The notes: generated from the letters alone by a model not told the origin. Shown: positions 1 to 12,259, counted from the stretch's first letter. The stretch is 64,000 nucleotides of DNA from Arbacia lixula (GCA_963669155.1 OZ022582.1:27812273-27876272); one strand, 5' to 3'. Translations and numbers: made by a program.

Positions 1-8
1 AGAGAATT

Positions 9-251
9 CTACAGGGTTGGCCCTGCATTAGCAAAGCTCCGTTCTCCCCACGATCTCTTTGAAACGAGAACTTGCAAAAGACCGGATGTGGAGGATCTTA
101 AGGTTCGTGATGGTTGGCAGTTGTGAATCAAAGATTTATTGCACCTGGGGGAACTTCCGTTGACAATATGAAAGACTGAAACAAGTATTTTAAAGACAAG
201 GCGTTCCCCAAGGGGTAACCAATGAAGACTTTTCAAGACTGAGTATATCAC
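9..251 (-). pseudogene. LINE reverse transcriptase C-terminal fragment, broken
   Basis: About 80 codons read on the minus strand resemble the C-terminal tail found after the reverse transcriptase domain of CR1/L2/jockey-like LINEs: a LHWLP block, then an RSWGERSFANAGPTL block. The family normally continues with W-N-x-L, but here a TAG stop (positions 9-11) replaces the tryptophan codon and is followed by an Asn-Ser reading. There is no ATG at the upstream end and no recognisable palm domain next to it, so this is an immobile relic. It differs in sequence from the LINE at 43823-45000 but has the same architecture. Any further 3' part lies outside the window. Confidence 0.75.
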
Positions 252-717
252 TGTAAAATGTCTTTACATCCATTATCCAACACAGCTTCATAAGAAAATC
301 ACTTTCAGCAGTCTAGTACTTGCAGTATTTATTCAGTGGATTGTCCGACCATGGTGCAATTACGAACTGGTCTATTGCAACACATGATTATGCAGCTATT
401 TTTTTTTAGAGTTCATGTATATCTTTATTTTAGAGTGACACTTAGCATGAGTACAACGACATTAGATCTAAACCGTTTGGTGACCACAATAAAAGACAAT
501 AAACCTATCGTGACTCGAAAACAAAACGAGAATTAGCATACAATCAGGAGACAGGTCACGTGTTATCTTATGTTGTAATAATTGCTTTATTATTAAGGGT
601 CACATGTTTGCAGTATCACTTTAGACTTTGGATCCTGCGACGCGCCACGTATAATAAAATAAATACACCTAACTCTTTGGCATGCAATAGAAGCATTGAT
701 GTAACCTTATGGGCAAT

Positions 718-814
718 GGGGGGGGGGGGGGGGGTAGGGGTGGGGTTGATACTTTGAACAGACCCGGGAGAAATGTTGGTATGGGGGATCGCAACGTAAG
801 GGGGGGGGGCAAAT
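718..814 (+). repeat. poly-G / G-rich tract
   Basis: Two long G runs, at about 718-734 and 801-810, flank G-rich sequence. They lie in the intron 3' of the TNFR exon on the minus strand. Similar runs occur at about 3190-3235, 7415-7427, 33518-33532, 39139-39149 and 40604-40617. Confidence 0.7.
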
Positions 815-861
815 CAAGAGATGGCAGAGGGTCAGGAGTACAACGCCAACCAGAAACTTAC

Positions 862-1021
862 CCATTTCGCACAGAGAGCAGACGGTGTTTTCCGTAGGGG
901 TGCACGCCTGGTCTACCCCGTAGCCAGGGGGGCAGCTCGCGCAGGGGCGACACCCCGTGATGCTGCTGCCGTTGTCATTCAGCACGGCGTACTGGCCCGT
1001 CGGGCAAGATGTGATAATCGA
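862..1021 (-). CDS. TNF receptor superfamily cysteine-rich-domain exon (partial gene)
   Basis: One internal exon of a TNF-receptor-like cell-surface receptor. The 53 complete codons contain cysteines at exon positions 6, 24, 27, 30, 40, 48 and 51. They are arranged as CPTGQYA, then CRPCASCPPGYGV, then ACTPTENTVCSLC, which is the spacing of TNFR_c6 repeats seen in p75NTR/NGFR, DR6 and EDAR-type receptors. On the minus strand a pyrimidine-rich stretch ending CATAAACAG gives the acceptor (phase 0), and a G followed by GTAAGT gives the donor (phase 1). The length is 160 bp. The cysteine-rich domain would be extracellular and bind a TNF- or neurotrophin-like ligand. I found no signal peptide, transmembrane or death-domain exon in the window. 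The 3' part of the gene is presumably beyond position 1. The subfamily cannot be assigned from one repeat. Confidence 0.85.
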
Positions 1022-2573
1022 CTGTTTATGGAGAGGGGCGGACGGGAAGAATACAGAAGATAACGGTTACATAATCAGTGTAACCAAAAGTATGAAGCGA
1101 GCTCACTTCATACATCCTTGGTACAACACTTATACAGTAATACATGTAGTAGGTCGTTTTGTAAGAGGCGATGTCATGAAATTCAGGGGTGGTATCCTGA
1201 AAACGCACTGAAATGTGGATGTAAGTTTCGACTTACGGTCCCCGTTGATCCAGCACAGTGAATGGCCCGCTGGCGCATTTTTTAAAACCTAGTCAGTTTT
1301 CAGAACACCAACTGATTGAGTAAAGACATGTTTTGGATTTGATCTTCATTAATTCATTCCAGATACATAAATACAAACGTGAATAATAATGAAATCATTC
1401 CATTAATAGCCATACTACGGCATAGAACATCATCACCACATCAACTCACTAGTCAGCCTAACAGTAGATCTAAAATGATGTCGGGGTATGACGCAAAACG
1501 GCAGAGACTTGTGGTGGTAACTTACCCCAATTGAAACATGAACACTCTCAAAGAATATCGTGGTTAACAAAGCGATGTGGAAACGGCATTTAGTGAGCTG
1601 CATGATGTTCACGTAGGAAACTTTGATGTATTTTAGTCAGGTAGCAGTGTAGATACACCACGTGTCTAGATCATACGAAAGTCTTTGTGCTTCTGGAGAG
1701 GAAAAGAACCCGTCAGGTGCTTTATATATTTGTGACTCAAATGTATCCGGAACAGTCACTCGAAAAATATTTGATTACCGTCTGAGCTCAACACAATCGG
1801 GCGTCGCTGCCGATGTGCGCTAAAGGGACAAAGGCAGTCTTGTGTGGGCACGCTGCTATTGTGGTGCGTAGTTCTATCATTCAGACCATATTTACAAAAC
1901 GTAAGCAGATTTCTCTTTATAGAGTATTTTTTATAGAAGACTTGATATAAAACATATAACCTGATTTTTAAACATTTATTTTGTCCGTATTATGGTACCA
2001 TTTTGACAACAGTGCTCTTTTAATAAAGTATGGACCATAGCTAATAAGTGTTTTGGGTCTGAATATGTAAGCTACACCTCAATTGCACTCGGCTTTGTGT
2101 TCTGCACGCGACGCGCTGTGTGTGCGGTTTACGGGAAATCCCCATAAAAATTGCAGCGCTATTGTCATTGACTAGTGTTGCTACATAGACCGGGTAACTT
2201 TCCCTGGGAAGATAAAAATAGAACTGTGGCGCAATATCCCCGTTGGACTTTCCCCACTTCCATTTTCCCATATACATATCAAGGCATCGATCGATAAACC
2301 AATATCGATTACTTTTGTTACCAATGTAAAGCTCTTTCATCGTTCATATTGGTGTTGTTTGCTCCATCGGTGGGTAGAATTACACAATAAACCATTTTCG
2401 TTCTGTATGCAAATTTCAAGCACGTCGTTCAAGCAATACGTTACTATGGGTAACTCCAAAGCTTGTCTGAGGTTTGACCGACTAGCGACAGCTTAAAGAT
2501 TAAAGGGTGAATTCCACCCATTGAAACGGATCGCTGAATACGAGTGATTGTAACACCGCGTTACTATTTACAT
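1022..2573. other. no gene recognised
   Basis: This is presumably intron of the TNFR-like gene. I see no cysteine-rich exon, RNA gene or clear repeat. At 2500-2519 there is a TTAAAGGGTGAATTCCACCC segment that resembles the end of the TTAA-flanked MITE at 63321-63763. I could not find a partner end for it. Confidence 0.4.
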
Positions 2574-2972
2574 AGGGGAGAGTTGTGAATAGATCACGAA
2601 AATGGCTTACATGTATTACACATCTCTCCGTTGCGTCGTATTTTGATCGTTGAGATTACCACACACATGGTAATTAACAATATGCGAGTTACCAGTAATA
2701 TGAGAAAATAAACTGTCAACTATGCAGATTAAGTGACAGCCAAATATGTGGATAAGGTATGCGTGTAAGGTTCATTTAGGGGAGAGTTGTGAGTACATTA
2801 CGGAAATGGCTTATTACACAACTCTCCGTTGCGTCGTATTTCATCGTTGAAATTACCACACACATGGTAATTGATAATATGCACGTTGCCGGTAATGTGA
2901 GAAAAAAACACCTGTGAACTTATGCTGATTAAGTGTCATCCAAATTCGTGAGTGAAGTATGCGTGTCAGTTA
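2574..2972 (+). repeat. 204-bp direct tandem duplication, two diverged copies
   Basis: Copy 1 (2574-2777) and copy 2 (2778 to about 2972) both begin AGGGGAGAGTTGTGA. They share the order: AAATGGCTTA, a CTCTCCGTTGCGTCGTATT block, CACACATGGTAATT, and GATTAAGTG. The copies differ by scattered substitutions and short indels, so the duplication is not recent. Each copy also contains a short internal inverted repeat (GGAGAGTTGTG against CACAACTCTCC, clearest in copy 2). Confidence 0.85.
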
Positions 2973-3370
2973 TTAGCAGGTGTAGCGTACATGCCTTGCT
3001 TGATTCGTGATGGAAAGGACGATATTTTTGTCTGGGCCATTTTTCGTAGTAGCTAATGATGTTGATGGGAAAAGTGTGCTTATTACCAGGGGGGAAATCA
3101 TAATATTTTAGGAAGCGACGATGTACATGAAGATAATGTGGAACAAGTGAATATGAAGTGAAGGGCGGGGTGGGGTGGGGTTGGGGCTAGGGGGGGGGGG
3201 GGGCAGGTCAGAGAAGAGGGGGAGGAGGGGGGGGGGATAGGGTATGGTGTGGACGGAGAGGGGTAGAGCGAGAGGATATCGTGCATCCTGCGATATATTT
3301 CAGACAACTACATGTTAAATATAATCAGAATCATGTAAGTCTCCCTGATACATAATACATGATACAAATT

Positions 3371-3537
3371 CAGGGCCCCGTAACATAAAGGTTTGCAATC
3401 AATCGCAAAATGGCAGTGGCCAATCAACAGCATTGTTGCACGTGCTTTTTGTTCAACAGATTGACAAGTAACCAATCAAAACTTGTCTTTCAAATTTAAT
3501 TTGCGATTGATCGCAAACCTTTATGTTACGGGGCCCA
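3371..3537. mobile_element. 167-bp MITE with about 37-bp terminal inverted repeats
   Basis: The left end GGGCCCCGTAACATAAAGG continues into TTTGCAATCAATCGCAAA. The right end is its near-perfect reverse complement, ending in CCTTTATGTTACGGGGCCC. There is no coding capacity, which is typical of a miniature inverted-repeat element. A related but decayed half may be present at about 61749-61812. No target-site duplication is obvious. Confidence 0.8.
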
Positions 3538-3794
3538 GGCCTACAATCGGTTCAACCTCCAAGGTTCCAGGCAATAAACTTAACAACCTGACATAACGGG
3601 AAGTTTCTGAAAGCTCAGTGTTAAAGTGTTGCTCTCTTATCTATATTGCTCCTCCTCTCTAGTGTAACATGCATCACTCTCTTTCCCTGTCTACATGTGC
3701 GTGCTTCTGCCTTTTATGTCTTTTCTTAATATCACTTCCTCACAGTTGCTATATCATATTCAGCCCTTCTCATTTTTTTTGTTCTATTCTGTTC

Positions 3795-4021
3795 TATAAG
3801 GGCCCATCAATTTATATAAGTGGAGCTTTTGTATTCAAAACAAAGGAAACTCATTATCCAGAAATCCTGTGTGCTGATAGTGCTGTAAATACTGAAGAAG
3901 TTATGTACTGTATTTTCTTTGCGTATTTAGGTATTCATTATATTGTACATCATTTTAATTGTGTTGAACTCTCATATCCCGAAAGGGGATCGATAGAGTT
4001 GATAAAATCTTATCTTATCTT
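3795..4021 (+). mobile_element. probable LINE 3' tail
   Basis: An AT-rich stretch ends in GATAAAATC followed by repeats of the type (TTATC)n at 4006-4021. Short tandem repeats of this kind at the 3' end, after a non-coding segment, are typical of CR1/L2-like LINE insertions. No reverse transcriptase sequence remains. Confidence 0.4.
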
Positions 4022-4144
4022 ACCTTTGCAACTATTTATAGATAGTTTACATGTTCGTATTTCTGTTTCGTTAATATTCTCGTCTGTTTGTTTCTTTGTT
4101 TGTTTCTAGAAACAAAGCCCGAAATATGTAACAAGTGTAGTTAG

Positions 4145-4258
4145 CATAAACACTCACATACACACGTAATTCCATACAAATGCACACATACACACATACA
4201 CATACATACACACATACATACTTACATACATACATACATACACACACACACACTCACA
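4145..4258 (+). repeat. CA / CATA microsatellite
   Basis: Interrupted runs of CACA and CATA units. The open frames across this stretch are repeat artefacts. Confidence 0.85.
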
Positions 4259-4678
4259 CCAACGCACATATACACGTACAATAAGACTTGAACACACACG
4301 CAGAAAACACATGTGCATGCACATACGCGAGAGGGGGTGGGGGGGGGGGAAGAGGGGATGGCTACTTAGTTAAAATAATGATTATTATCATTTTTTTTTA
4401 CTTTCAACGACACGCATCTATTCGTTCTTATTTACATATTTTGTCATATATGACTGCGATGATGTTATGACATTTTGTTTATTCAATTAAAATGAATATG
4501 AAAATCCTAATAATTTATGACGTATCACATTGGCGACAAATATTGTTGTTTTCTGATTATCATTTTCTGGACCACTGGAATATGTTGACACAGCTGAGAA
4601 GGAATATCCAGCCGTGTGTACACTTTTGATGTTAATTTACATTTATGTTTTGTTTATTTTTGTTTTTATTTTTATTTT

Positions 4679-4828
<150 letters not shown>

Positions 4829-5326
4829 AAACCACTGAACAAGCTACACTGTGAAAAGGAAACCTAAATGAATGAATAATTGAATACGCACAGATTGTCT
4901 TGTCATGTTGACCGAAATACACCCACAGACATTCCATAAAGCTAGGCAGAAGTGATGTGCTCAAACTGTCAAATCGAAAAGTGAATGGGACAAAGTTCAA
5001 ATATATACATATTTTTGCGATATTCAACTATGTCAACAATAATATGTATATTTATCCCTGTGACTAATTATCTGTTTTATTTTTTGACCAAATCTAAACA
5101 TCCTTATTATTCTTTAATTATTAATATAATTGTGCTCAAACGGGACTTCCCTTCCACAAAAGGAAGTGGTCGCCAAATAAAAACAATGTTTTGTTAAAGA
5201 AAGTGAGGACAGACATGACGGATACAGAGAGTCGGAAGGATAAAGAGAGACCGAGATGGAGATGGGCGTTGATACAGAAAAAACAAGGAAACATAGGTGA
5301 AGATACATACAGGAAGATAGAGGGAT

Positions 5327-5329
<3 letters not shown>

Positions 5330-5386
<57 letters not shown>

Positions 5387-5989
5387 GAGCGAGAGAGAGA
5401 GGGAGAGATAACGCAGAAGAGAGATAGAGGGATGGGGACCCACGCCAGCGAATGACGTCATCATACCCCTCTGCACTTGGCTCACACCGTTGGGAAGTCC
5501 CCCCGATAAGAAATAATTTGAGAGTTGGGAATGCACTGCACGGAGTGACACTGCTATTACTGTCAAGAATCTTTTATTCACATTCACTGAACCCAGTGAA
5601 TTGAGAAAGAGAGACAGAGAAAGAGAGAGAGAAAAAAAGGGAGAGAGATTCACAGAGAATGAACAATAGAGACAGAGAAAAGGGAAAGAGAGGAAGATAA
5701 ATGCAGCATACAAAAATACTAAATGAGATAGATGTATAGGAAAATATTACAAATGAAAGCACGAGAGCAAATACGAGAGAGAGAAAACGGTACAGACAGA
5801 AGGAGGAGGGGCAGAAAGCAAGAAAGAAAGGGAGAGAGAGAGAGAATTATATAAATTGAGAGCAAGAAATAAAAAGAGAAAAACAGAAACAGAGGCAAAC
5901 CGAGAGACAGAGATGGTGATGTAAAGAAGGTACCAAACATAAAACAGAGAAAATGAATGAAAGACAGAGAGAGAGAGATAACGAGAGAA

Positions 5990-6053
<64 letters not shown>

Positions 6054-6139
6054 GGGGGGGGATCGAGGGAGGGAGAAAGAAAAGAGAGAGAGATAGTAAG
6101 TAAGGATATTCATCAACATGGGGATGGAATAGAGTTCAA

Positions 6140-6195
<56 letters not shown>
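5330..6195 (+). repeat. GA-rich purine region with three pure GA runs
   Basis: Near-pure GA runs at about 5330-5383, 5991-6049 and 6143-6191 are separated by purine-rich sequence. The stretch 5440-5570 is ordinary unique sequence. Confidence 0.9.
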
Positions 6196-6205
<10 letters not shown>

Positions 6206-6321
6206 GATGTCCATAAATAGTTTGCAAATGTTTTCGTAAATCCGGAACTGCAGAAGATAGAAGAATAGAACACGATTTGTGGGCATGTATTCAGCTCGCA
6301 TCAGAGTTTATTTGGTACAGT

Positions 6322-7046
6322 CAGGGATGTGTTAGGAAAGGATATGAAACAACATTCTTTCTTTGAGCCCATGCGTGGCACCGCCGAAAAAAAATGTGGT
6401 CTCAGCATGTGCTTTTCATATGTTTTAACAATAACGAACAGGATTGTCTAGCAACGGTTTCTCAGAGAGAACAAAAGAAATGTAGAGTCTTATTTCGCTT
6501 GTCCACTTCTGTTGGATTGCATCAATACTTTTGTGAGGAAAAGAGATATCAGCGAACAAAAATAAACTGTTTTTTTATAGTAAAATATCTCAGCTGCACG
6601 CAAATTCACGCAAACTCTGTTAATGAAAATAAACAGCTTAATATAGAATTTTAATAATGATTGAATCCAACATTTCCGGAAATCTCCGGAAAGTGAAGAA
6701 ATTTGGTAATTACGTAAGTAAGAATATTATTTTATATCTCCGTTTGTTCATCATTCAACAATTATTTAGAAGAAAAACGATTGCAGGATCTTTAGAGGTG
6801 TTGCCCTTAACTTTCTTGAAAATTACAAAAAAATGTGATAAGAAACACAGCTTCGAGAAACAAAACAGGGAATTAAAGATATTGCTTTCCAAGTTGACGG
6901 CAGCAAAATGACGGTGCCACGCATGGGACTTCAAAGCATTGCAGTGATTGTGGAATGCTTTTGACATTCATTAGCACGCTTTAGTATCCACACAGATGTT
7001 TGAATACATTATGCTTGAGTTGTCCCTCCTTCCTAACACATCCCTG
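6322..7046. mobile_element. non-autonomous hAT-like transposon, 725 bp, with target-site duplication
   Basis: The left end CAGGGATGTGTTAGGAA (from 6322) is matched by the reverse complement TTCCTAACACATCCCTG ending at 7046. A subterminal inverted pair, CCCATGCGTGGCACCG (6368-6383) and its exact reverse complement (6912-6927), lies inside. The element is flanked by GTACAGT on both sides (6315-6321 and 7047-7053). This can be read as the 8-bp duplication GGTACAGT if the last G of the element is shared. CAGGG termini and an 8-bp duplication are features of the hAT superfamily. The open frames inside show no transposase motifs. Confidence 0.85.
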
Positions 7047-7053
7047 GTACAGT

Positions 7054-8423
7054 AGATGAGCTTAGTTTTTGCATGGTCATAGCAGTGCGTATTGTTTTTA
7101 AAAAGAGGAAAAAGGAAAGAAAGATAAGGAACATTTTTCTCTTTGTATTTCACATTAAAAACACGTTATATTTAGTGCTCGGTTCTCGGTTTTTGCGTTA
7201 GAAAAATCGCCCTGTCCGCTGAATCAATTATTCCCGCTCAAAGTAGTGTTCGTTGTGTTGCACACAAGCCTATGAGATACCTCTCGCACACAAACATACA
7301 TATTCAAACACGTTTGTGCAACTTAAGAGGAGTAACAAAGAGAGCGAGAGAGCGATACGGGAAAAAAGATGAAGAAGAAGATAGAGACGAAGAGAGGGAC
7401 AGATGAATAGATAAGGGGGGGGGGGGGGTGATAACAATATAGGAAATAAGACAAAATAAAGGAGGAACAAAGCGTCTCTGGAATGGTTCTTCTCACTTCC
7501 TTGGACCCCTTGGACCTCGGATAGATTCCCTTTTAACTATCATGACCACCGCCTCATAAGAATTCAAGACATTCAGGTGTTTTAAACAATACGTTATGTT
7601 TCTAATTAGACAATTCCTTCCTATATGGTTGAATTCTGGTGTGAGAAATCTGTCAACCGTTCAGCCTTTGCTGGGAGTTCATAGCTGATCTAGATACACA
7701 AATTGTGAATTAGTTTGGGGGGAGAGCGAAGGGAAATTTTGATAAAATTGTAGAAAGAATTTCGTCTGTAACTCTTTCGGACACCTCCGGACACGAAATT
7801 GGTGTTGTTTCCATGGAAGGTGAAACACAAAATAAGCGATTAACAATATATTTGTAAAGAAACATGTTTGACCCATGTGTGATATTGAGGCATTTCTCTG
7901 ACATGTTTGAACAATGACTCCGTCCACAATGATTTTAATCTTGATAGAGTTGAGCTTGAGTATGTAAATAATTCCACTCATGGATACCTTGGTAACGTAG
8001 AGAATGTTGGGCTAATGATGTGCGTACAAAAGGATGGTGCTATTTAGATTTGTGTCTAGTTGTCTTTAAGAATGGACAAAGGGACCATGCGTGGTCATGA
8101 TGATGGAAACAACGTTGCAATCTTACTTCACATCAAGGATACATCCAACGTACATTCTTAGTGATAGCCTTCATAGACATGTACGTATAACGTAGAATCA
8201 ACTTCGAAAGAAGATGTTTGAATGACAAAACCATTAATTCCTTTCTTCTTCCCCTCCACTGGAGTACTGGTAAACTTCACCATGTTGACAGAAAGCAGGC
8301 TCTAGCTGTTAGTAATTCTTAAATGTTGGCTATGGTGGTATGATTGCCGTCTGATGTACTACGTGAAAAAAAAAAAACTTTCGACACTTTTGAAAAATGA
8401 TAAAATAATTCCTAGGTTCAGCA
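7054..8423. other. no gene recognised
   Basis: Unique AT-rich sequence with a G run near 7415-7427 and a purine-rich stretch at 7330-7400. I see no exon, RNA or mobile element signature. Confidence 0.4.
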
Positions 8424-8645
8424 CTGATGCCTTATAGCCTAGTGGATAAGCGCCGGGACTTCACTCTCAGCTATTATGGCATGGGTCTAGGTTCGAATTC
8501 GTCTGACTCCAATATAGGTTCAAGGCATTTTACGGGATATGGCACCGTGTGATCGGGTCTAGAGTTCCAGGAGCGTAGGGAGAGATAAAATTTGGGTCGA
8601 TCGCTATATTAGAAGCGTAAAATGTCAACGATGACAATAAACAAC
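8424..8645 (+). mobile_element. tRNA-derived SINE
   Basis: A Pol III promoter is visible: A-box TAGCCTAGTGG (8435-8445) and B-box GGTTCGAATTC (8490-8500), spaced as in a tRNA. The cloverleaf stems are decayed, so this is a SINE head rather than a tRNA gene. An unrelated body of about 130 bp follows, and the probable end is a short AAT/ACAATAAAC-type tail near 8630-8645. The 3' boundary is approximate. Confidence 0.65.
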
Positions 8646-8870
8646 CATTTCGTGACCTTTTCTCGTCTTCATTTTTGGGGTTAAAATCTCATATAGCAAT
8701 AAGGTTGGAAATGAATTAAAAAACAGAATATTTCTTAAATGAACTCAGTGAATGGAGGGTAGCTAGAGTAATTTATTCATAACTCAAAATTGTTAGAAGA
8801 AAATTTCGAAACGAGGTTGAATTTCATGTTGTCTGTAGCTGTCTATGCCAAGTACAATTACATTGAGGAG

Positions 8871-8872
<2 letters not shown>

Positions 8873-8913
<41 letters not shown>

Positions 8914-8956
8914 TACACAGACACACACACACACACACACACACATACATACACAG

Positions 8957-8987
<31 letters not shown>

Positions 8988-8994
8988 TACACAG

Positions 8995-9025
<31 letters not shown>

Positions 9026-9063
9026 TACACAGACACACACACACACACACACATACATACACA

Positions 9064-9101
<38 letters not shown>

Positions 9102-9127
9102 TACACAGACACACACACACACACACA

Positions 9128-9175
<48 letters not shown>

Positions 9176-9180
9176 CATAC

Positions 9181-9215
<35 letters not shown>

Positions 9216-9228
9216 CACACACACATAC

Positions 9229-9259
<31 letters not shown>

Positions 9260-9271
9260 TACACACACACA
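8873..9271 (+). repeat. (CA)n array with higher-order TACATACACAGA punctuation
   Basis: About 400 bp of CA dinucleotides. In the first 250 bp the array is divided by TACATACACAGA interruptions at roughly 35-50 bp intervals; later the interruptions become TACAC and CAAAC. The long Thr-His and Val-Cys open frames here are artefacts of the repeat. Confidence 0.95.
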
Positions 9272-12259
9272 GTTTATTACTTTGTAAACCATTTCATATA
9301 TTATTATATGCAGGAATTGTATCAAGCTATGAATTTGATTATTTCGTAGTGTTAAGTGTAACGGAATACGATCAATACACGATGAAACCACAATATCCTC
9401 TTTGATAAAATTTCTTGATTTAATCCATTCAATTTCAAAGTGAGATAATTCAATTATAACACTCGAATTGTATATATATATTCCGATGTAAAATGTACAC
9501 AGGTATTCATATTTGTTTGTTGATAGTTCCTTTTGGCTCACAATAAGTTGAGTTTTTCCCCTAACAAAAATATTGGGTAACATTACGTACACAAGCAAAC
9601 TCATGGGATGGACATATACAAAATAATGCCCGATGGGGTATTATTTGTCATATGACCCGCTTATGATGTCACGTGTGTAGGTAATCATATTTCTAAGAGT
9701 ATTTTTTCCCTCCAACAGAACTCAGTATGTAGCAACACGTTTTAAGTAATATTTCAGTAAAAAAAGGTCTCTGAACATGGGGTATCAACTCATGCGATTC
9801 TTTTTTCTTTTACAGCTCATAGTTCAATTAAAATATTTTAATGAACATACTTTGCCTTTTGAATAAAGGTGAATGTTGCCAGTTATCGATAATTTGAAAA
9901 TATTCTTTACATTGCCCGCATAAACACAGCAGGTCGACAGCATGTGCGACTTTGAATAAACCAATTTTGAAGTCTGATTTCAGTGCTCCGAACATTTTGA
10001 CGTATCTATATCATTTTCCGATTGTATCTGTACAGACTATCCTTCATTAAAACCGTTTAATATTCCATATAAGGCCTACAGAAGAGGGTACTTGCAATTT
10101 GTGATAGTATCAGGCCATCTTGAAACGTACTGGTGAACATAACTACGTAATCAAAATGGCGTAATGATTATTGATCGACAACGTTAATGAGATCATACTT
10201 GATAATGCATATATCTGTAGATTATTTACTGAATGATTATAAATTCAAGTAAAGCACTGATATAACACTAATAAATAGCATAAATAACGAGTAATAAATA
10301 GGACATTCATATATTATTTTGTACTGAGTTGATATACTTCTTCTATTATCCATGTCATAGGAAGCAAAAATGGCTTCCGTCGTAATGTGGCCGACGCCGT
10401 GTAACTCTCTCAATACCAAACCAGGAAAAGCCCATTGACATATTACACATTTCATGCAGATTTGGTACTGAGAGGATTAATGCGTGCAACCAGCGTCCAG
10501 ACACCATGGACAATATAAATCACCACCGTCCTTGCATTGAATCAAATATCTTGGCTCACAACAATTGATCGCTCGTTCAGCTAGTGCCATAAATAAAGAT
10601 GAAATAGAGTCTATATGGAACACGTATAGCGACATCATACATAGCAGTGATTACATGAATACGTCAAACTGTTGATGAATAAAATCTGCAGGAATACCAC
10701 TTCGGGTCACTAAATAGTCCTGTGCCACGGCACACAGGTGTCTTTTGGCACCACTGAAAGTGCACATCAATCCCATTAGTGAAGGTTGCCCGACATAGCA
10801 ACAATAAACTGTCCACATCCTTGCTGCTTATTAATCCGTGTAGGCTTCCGTCCAAACTAACAGCTGGCCGTGCAATGTCCCACATGCAGTCCATTTCAGA
10901 ATCTACGCGAAAGTTGTCCAACTTAGAACAATCATATCTGTATACCTGTCTCGGTCGTACCCAAAATTTCATGGATGACACGAATCATCCAAATTCTCAA
11001 TGATAAATTCTCAAGTTTACAATTTAACTATTTGTGTTTCTTTACTGAATGGTACGGCACGATATTTGACGGTTCTAAGAACGTCTGCGGAACTCTCTAA
11101 CAATTATGAAGTGACCACCAGTACTGTGTCACCTACCAATCGCCCCGTTGTCTGTTTCAGAGAAATGAGAGAAAAACGGTGCGCCAAACCCCAAGTGCAT
11201 TCATTCCGTAAAAGGCCTATGCAAACTAAAAAGTGTCGGTCTGCATATTTCACAAATTACACGATGTGTTTCTAGTGTGCAAAACAATAACGTGTAGAGG
11301 CTTCAAAACTTACAATTAGGGCAGTGTGGGGCAATTGATGTAAGTTTTAGAGTGATCGCAAACAAGAAAATCTTATTAAAAGTCAATATCGGTACCAACA
11401 TTTAGACAAGGTTCGAGCTATTCATTGATTGCGTTTATAATGTCTCACAATCTCATATTTTATTTTAGCACGTACTCTGGTTTCACAGACCTAAAAAATA
11501 TAATTATTTGATCAGAATTATCAGTTTTGTGGAATAAATTTGTACTCTAGGCATACTTTGTCATTGGAATATCAAAATGATTCCTGACTCCTCGTTTCAA
11601 TGTATACTGGTATGCCGTTGTTAGAAAAAAAGCAGCCATTTTCACCTCTTTTACCTATTGCATCATAAGCACTAATGTCGCCGACAAGCCAAAAATGATT
11701 TGAGATGTGATCAAGTAAATACATCACTCTGACCCACAGATACCTTGCAAGATATATTGGGTCTCCCTACTCCCAAACTCCCTAGCTTTACCTTTTAACA
11801 CCACCACAGCGACTGTGTAGGCCTATATGGTAAACAGTTATTGCATTCACCCATACTAAATGGGTGGAATGTACTCTGAATCTTCTATTTGTTGCTTGTC
11901 AGATAAACATGGGACCTATCTATTGCCGGAGAAACTTGCGATGCCATTATGAGTTGCGTGTCGGGGGACTGCCTTTGCGTGCCGGAAGCGTGTTCTCTCC
12001 ACAAGTATATAAAAGAGTAGTTCTATAGGGATTGGTGAGGATTTTTTGTGGAAATCACCTGTGTATGCCGGTCACCCCGTCTTTGGGAGTTATTATGAGT
12101 TATAATGAGTTATTATGAGTTGCGACGTCCCCTCTGGGCCACCATAGGCCTACATGGTATCCTATGAAAAGGGTGCGGGACACGGGCGTCCGAGTTCCGT
12201 TCTTGGTTTGTTATTTTCAATAGCTGCTAAATTAATACAGTCTACTGGTCTCTCGAAAA
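9272..12259. other. downstream flank of the FGF gene; mostly featureless
   Basis: This stretch would hold the 3' UTR of the minus-strand FGF gene. The first AATAAA I find on the minus strand downstream of the stop is at 11459-11464, about 800 bp away. Apart from a degenerate coding-like patch at 10441-11160 and a short GAGTTATTATGAGTT repeat at 12088-12121, I see nothing assignable. Confidence 0.35.
10441..11160 (-). pseudogene. degenerate cysteine-rich coding-like region, unidentified
   Basis: Minus-strand frames across this stretch read like decayed coding sequence: an open block of about 100 codons (10664-10981) with five cysteines and no ATG at its 5' end, then a frame change. A block ending CCEPRYLIQCKDGGDLYCPW and CLDAGCTH follows before a stop at about 10477. 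Upstream, another short open block (11041-11160) is cut by stops. The cysteine and tryptophan content is higher than expected for random AT-rich DNA, but I recognise no domain. It could be an old retrogene, a transposon remnant or chance. Confidence 0.2.

Noticed and set aside
8873..9271. Possible CRISPR-like array
   Set aside because: Eukaryotic context, no unique spacers; the punctuation is part of a CA minisatellite.
8790..9604. Several open frames of 130-250 codons over the CA array
   Set aside because: They consist of Thr-His or Val-Cys repeats dictated by the dinucleotide and exist in several frames at once.
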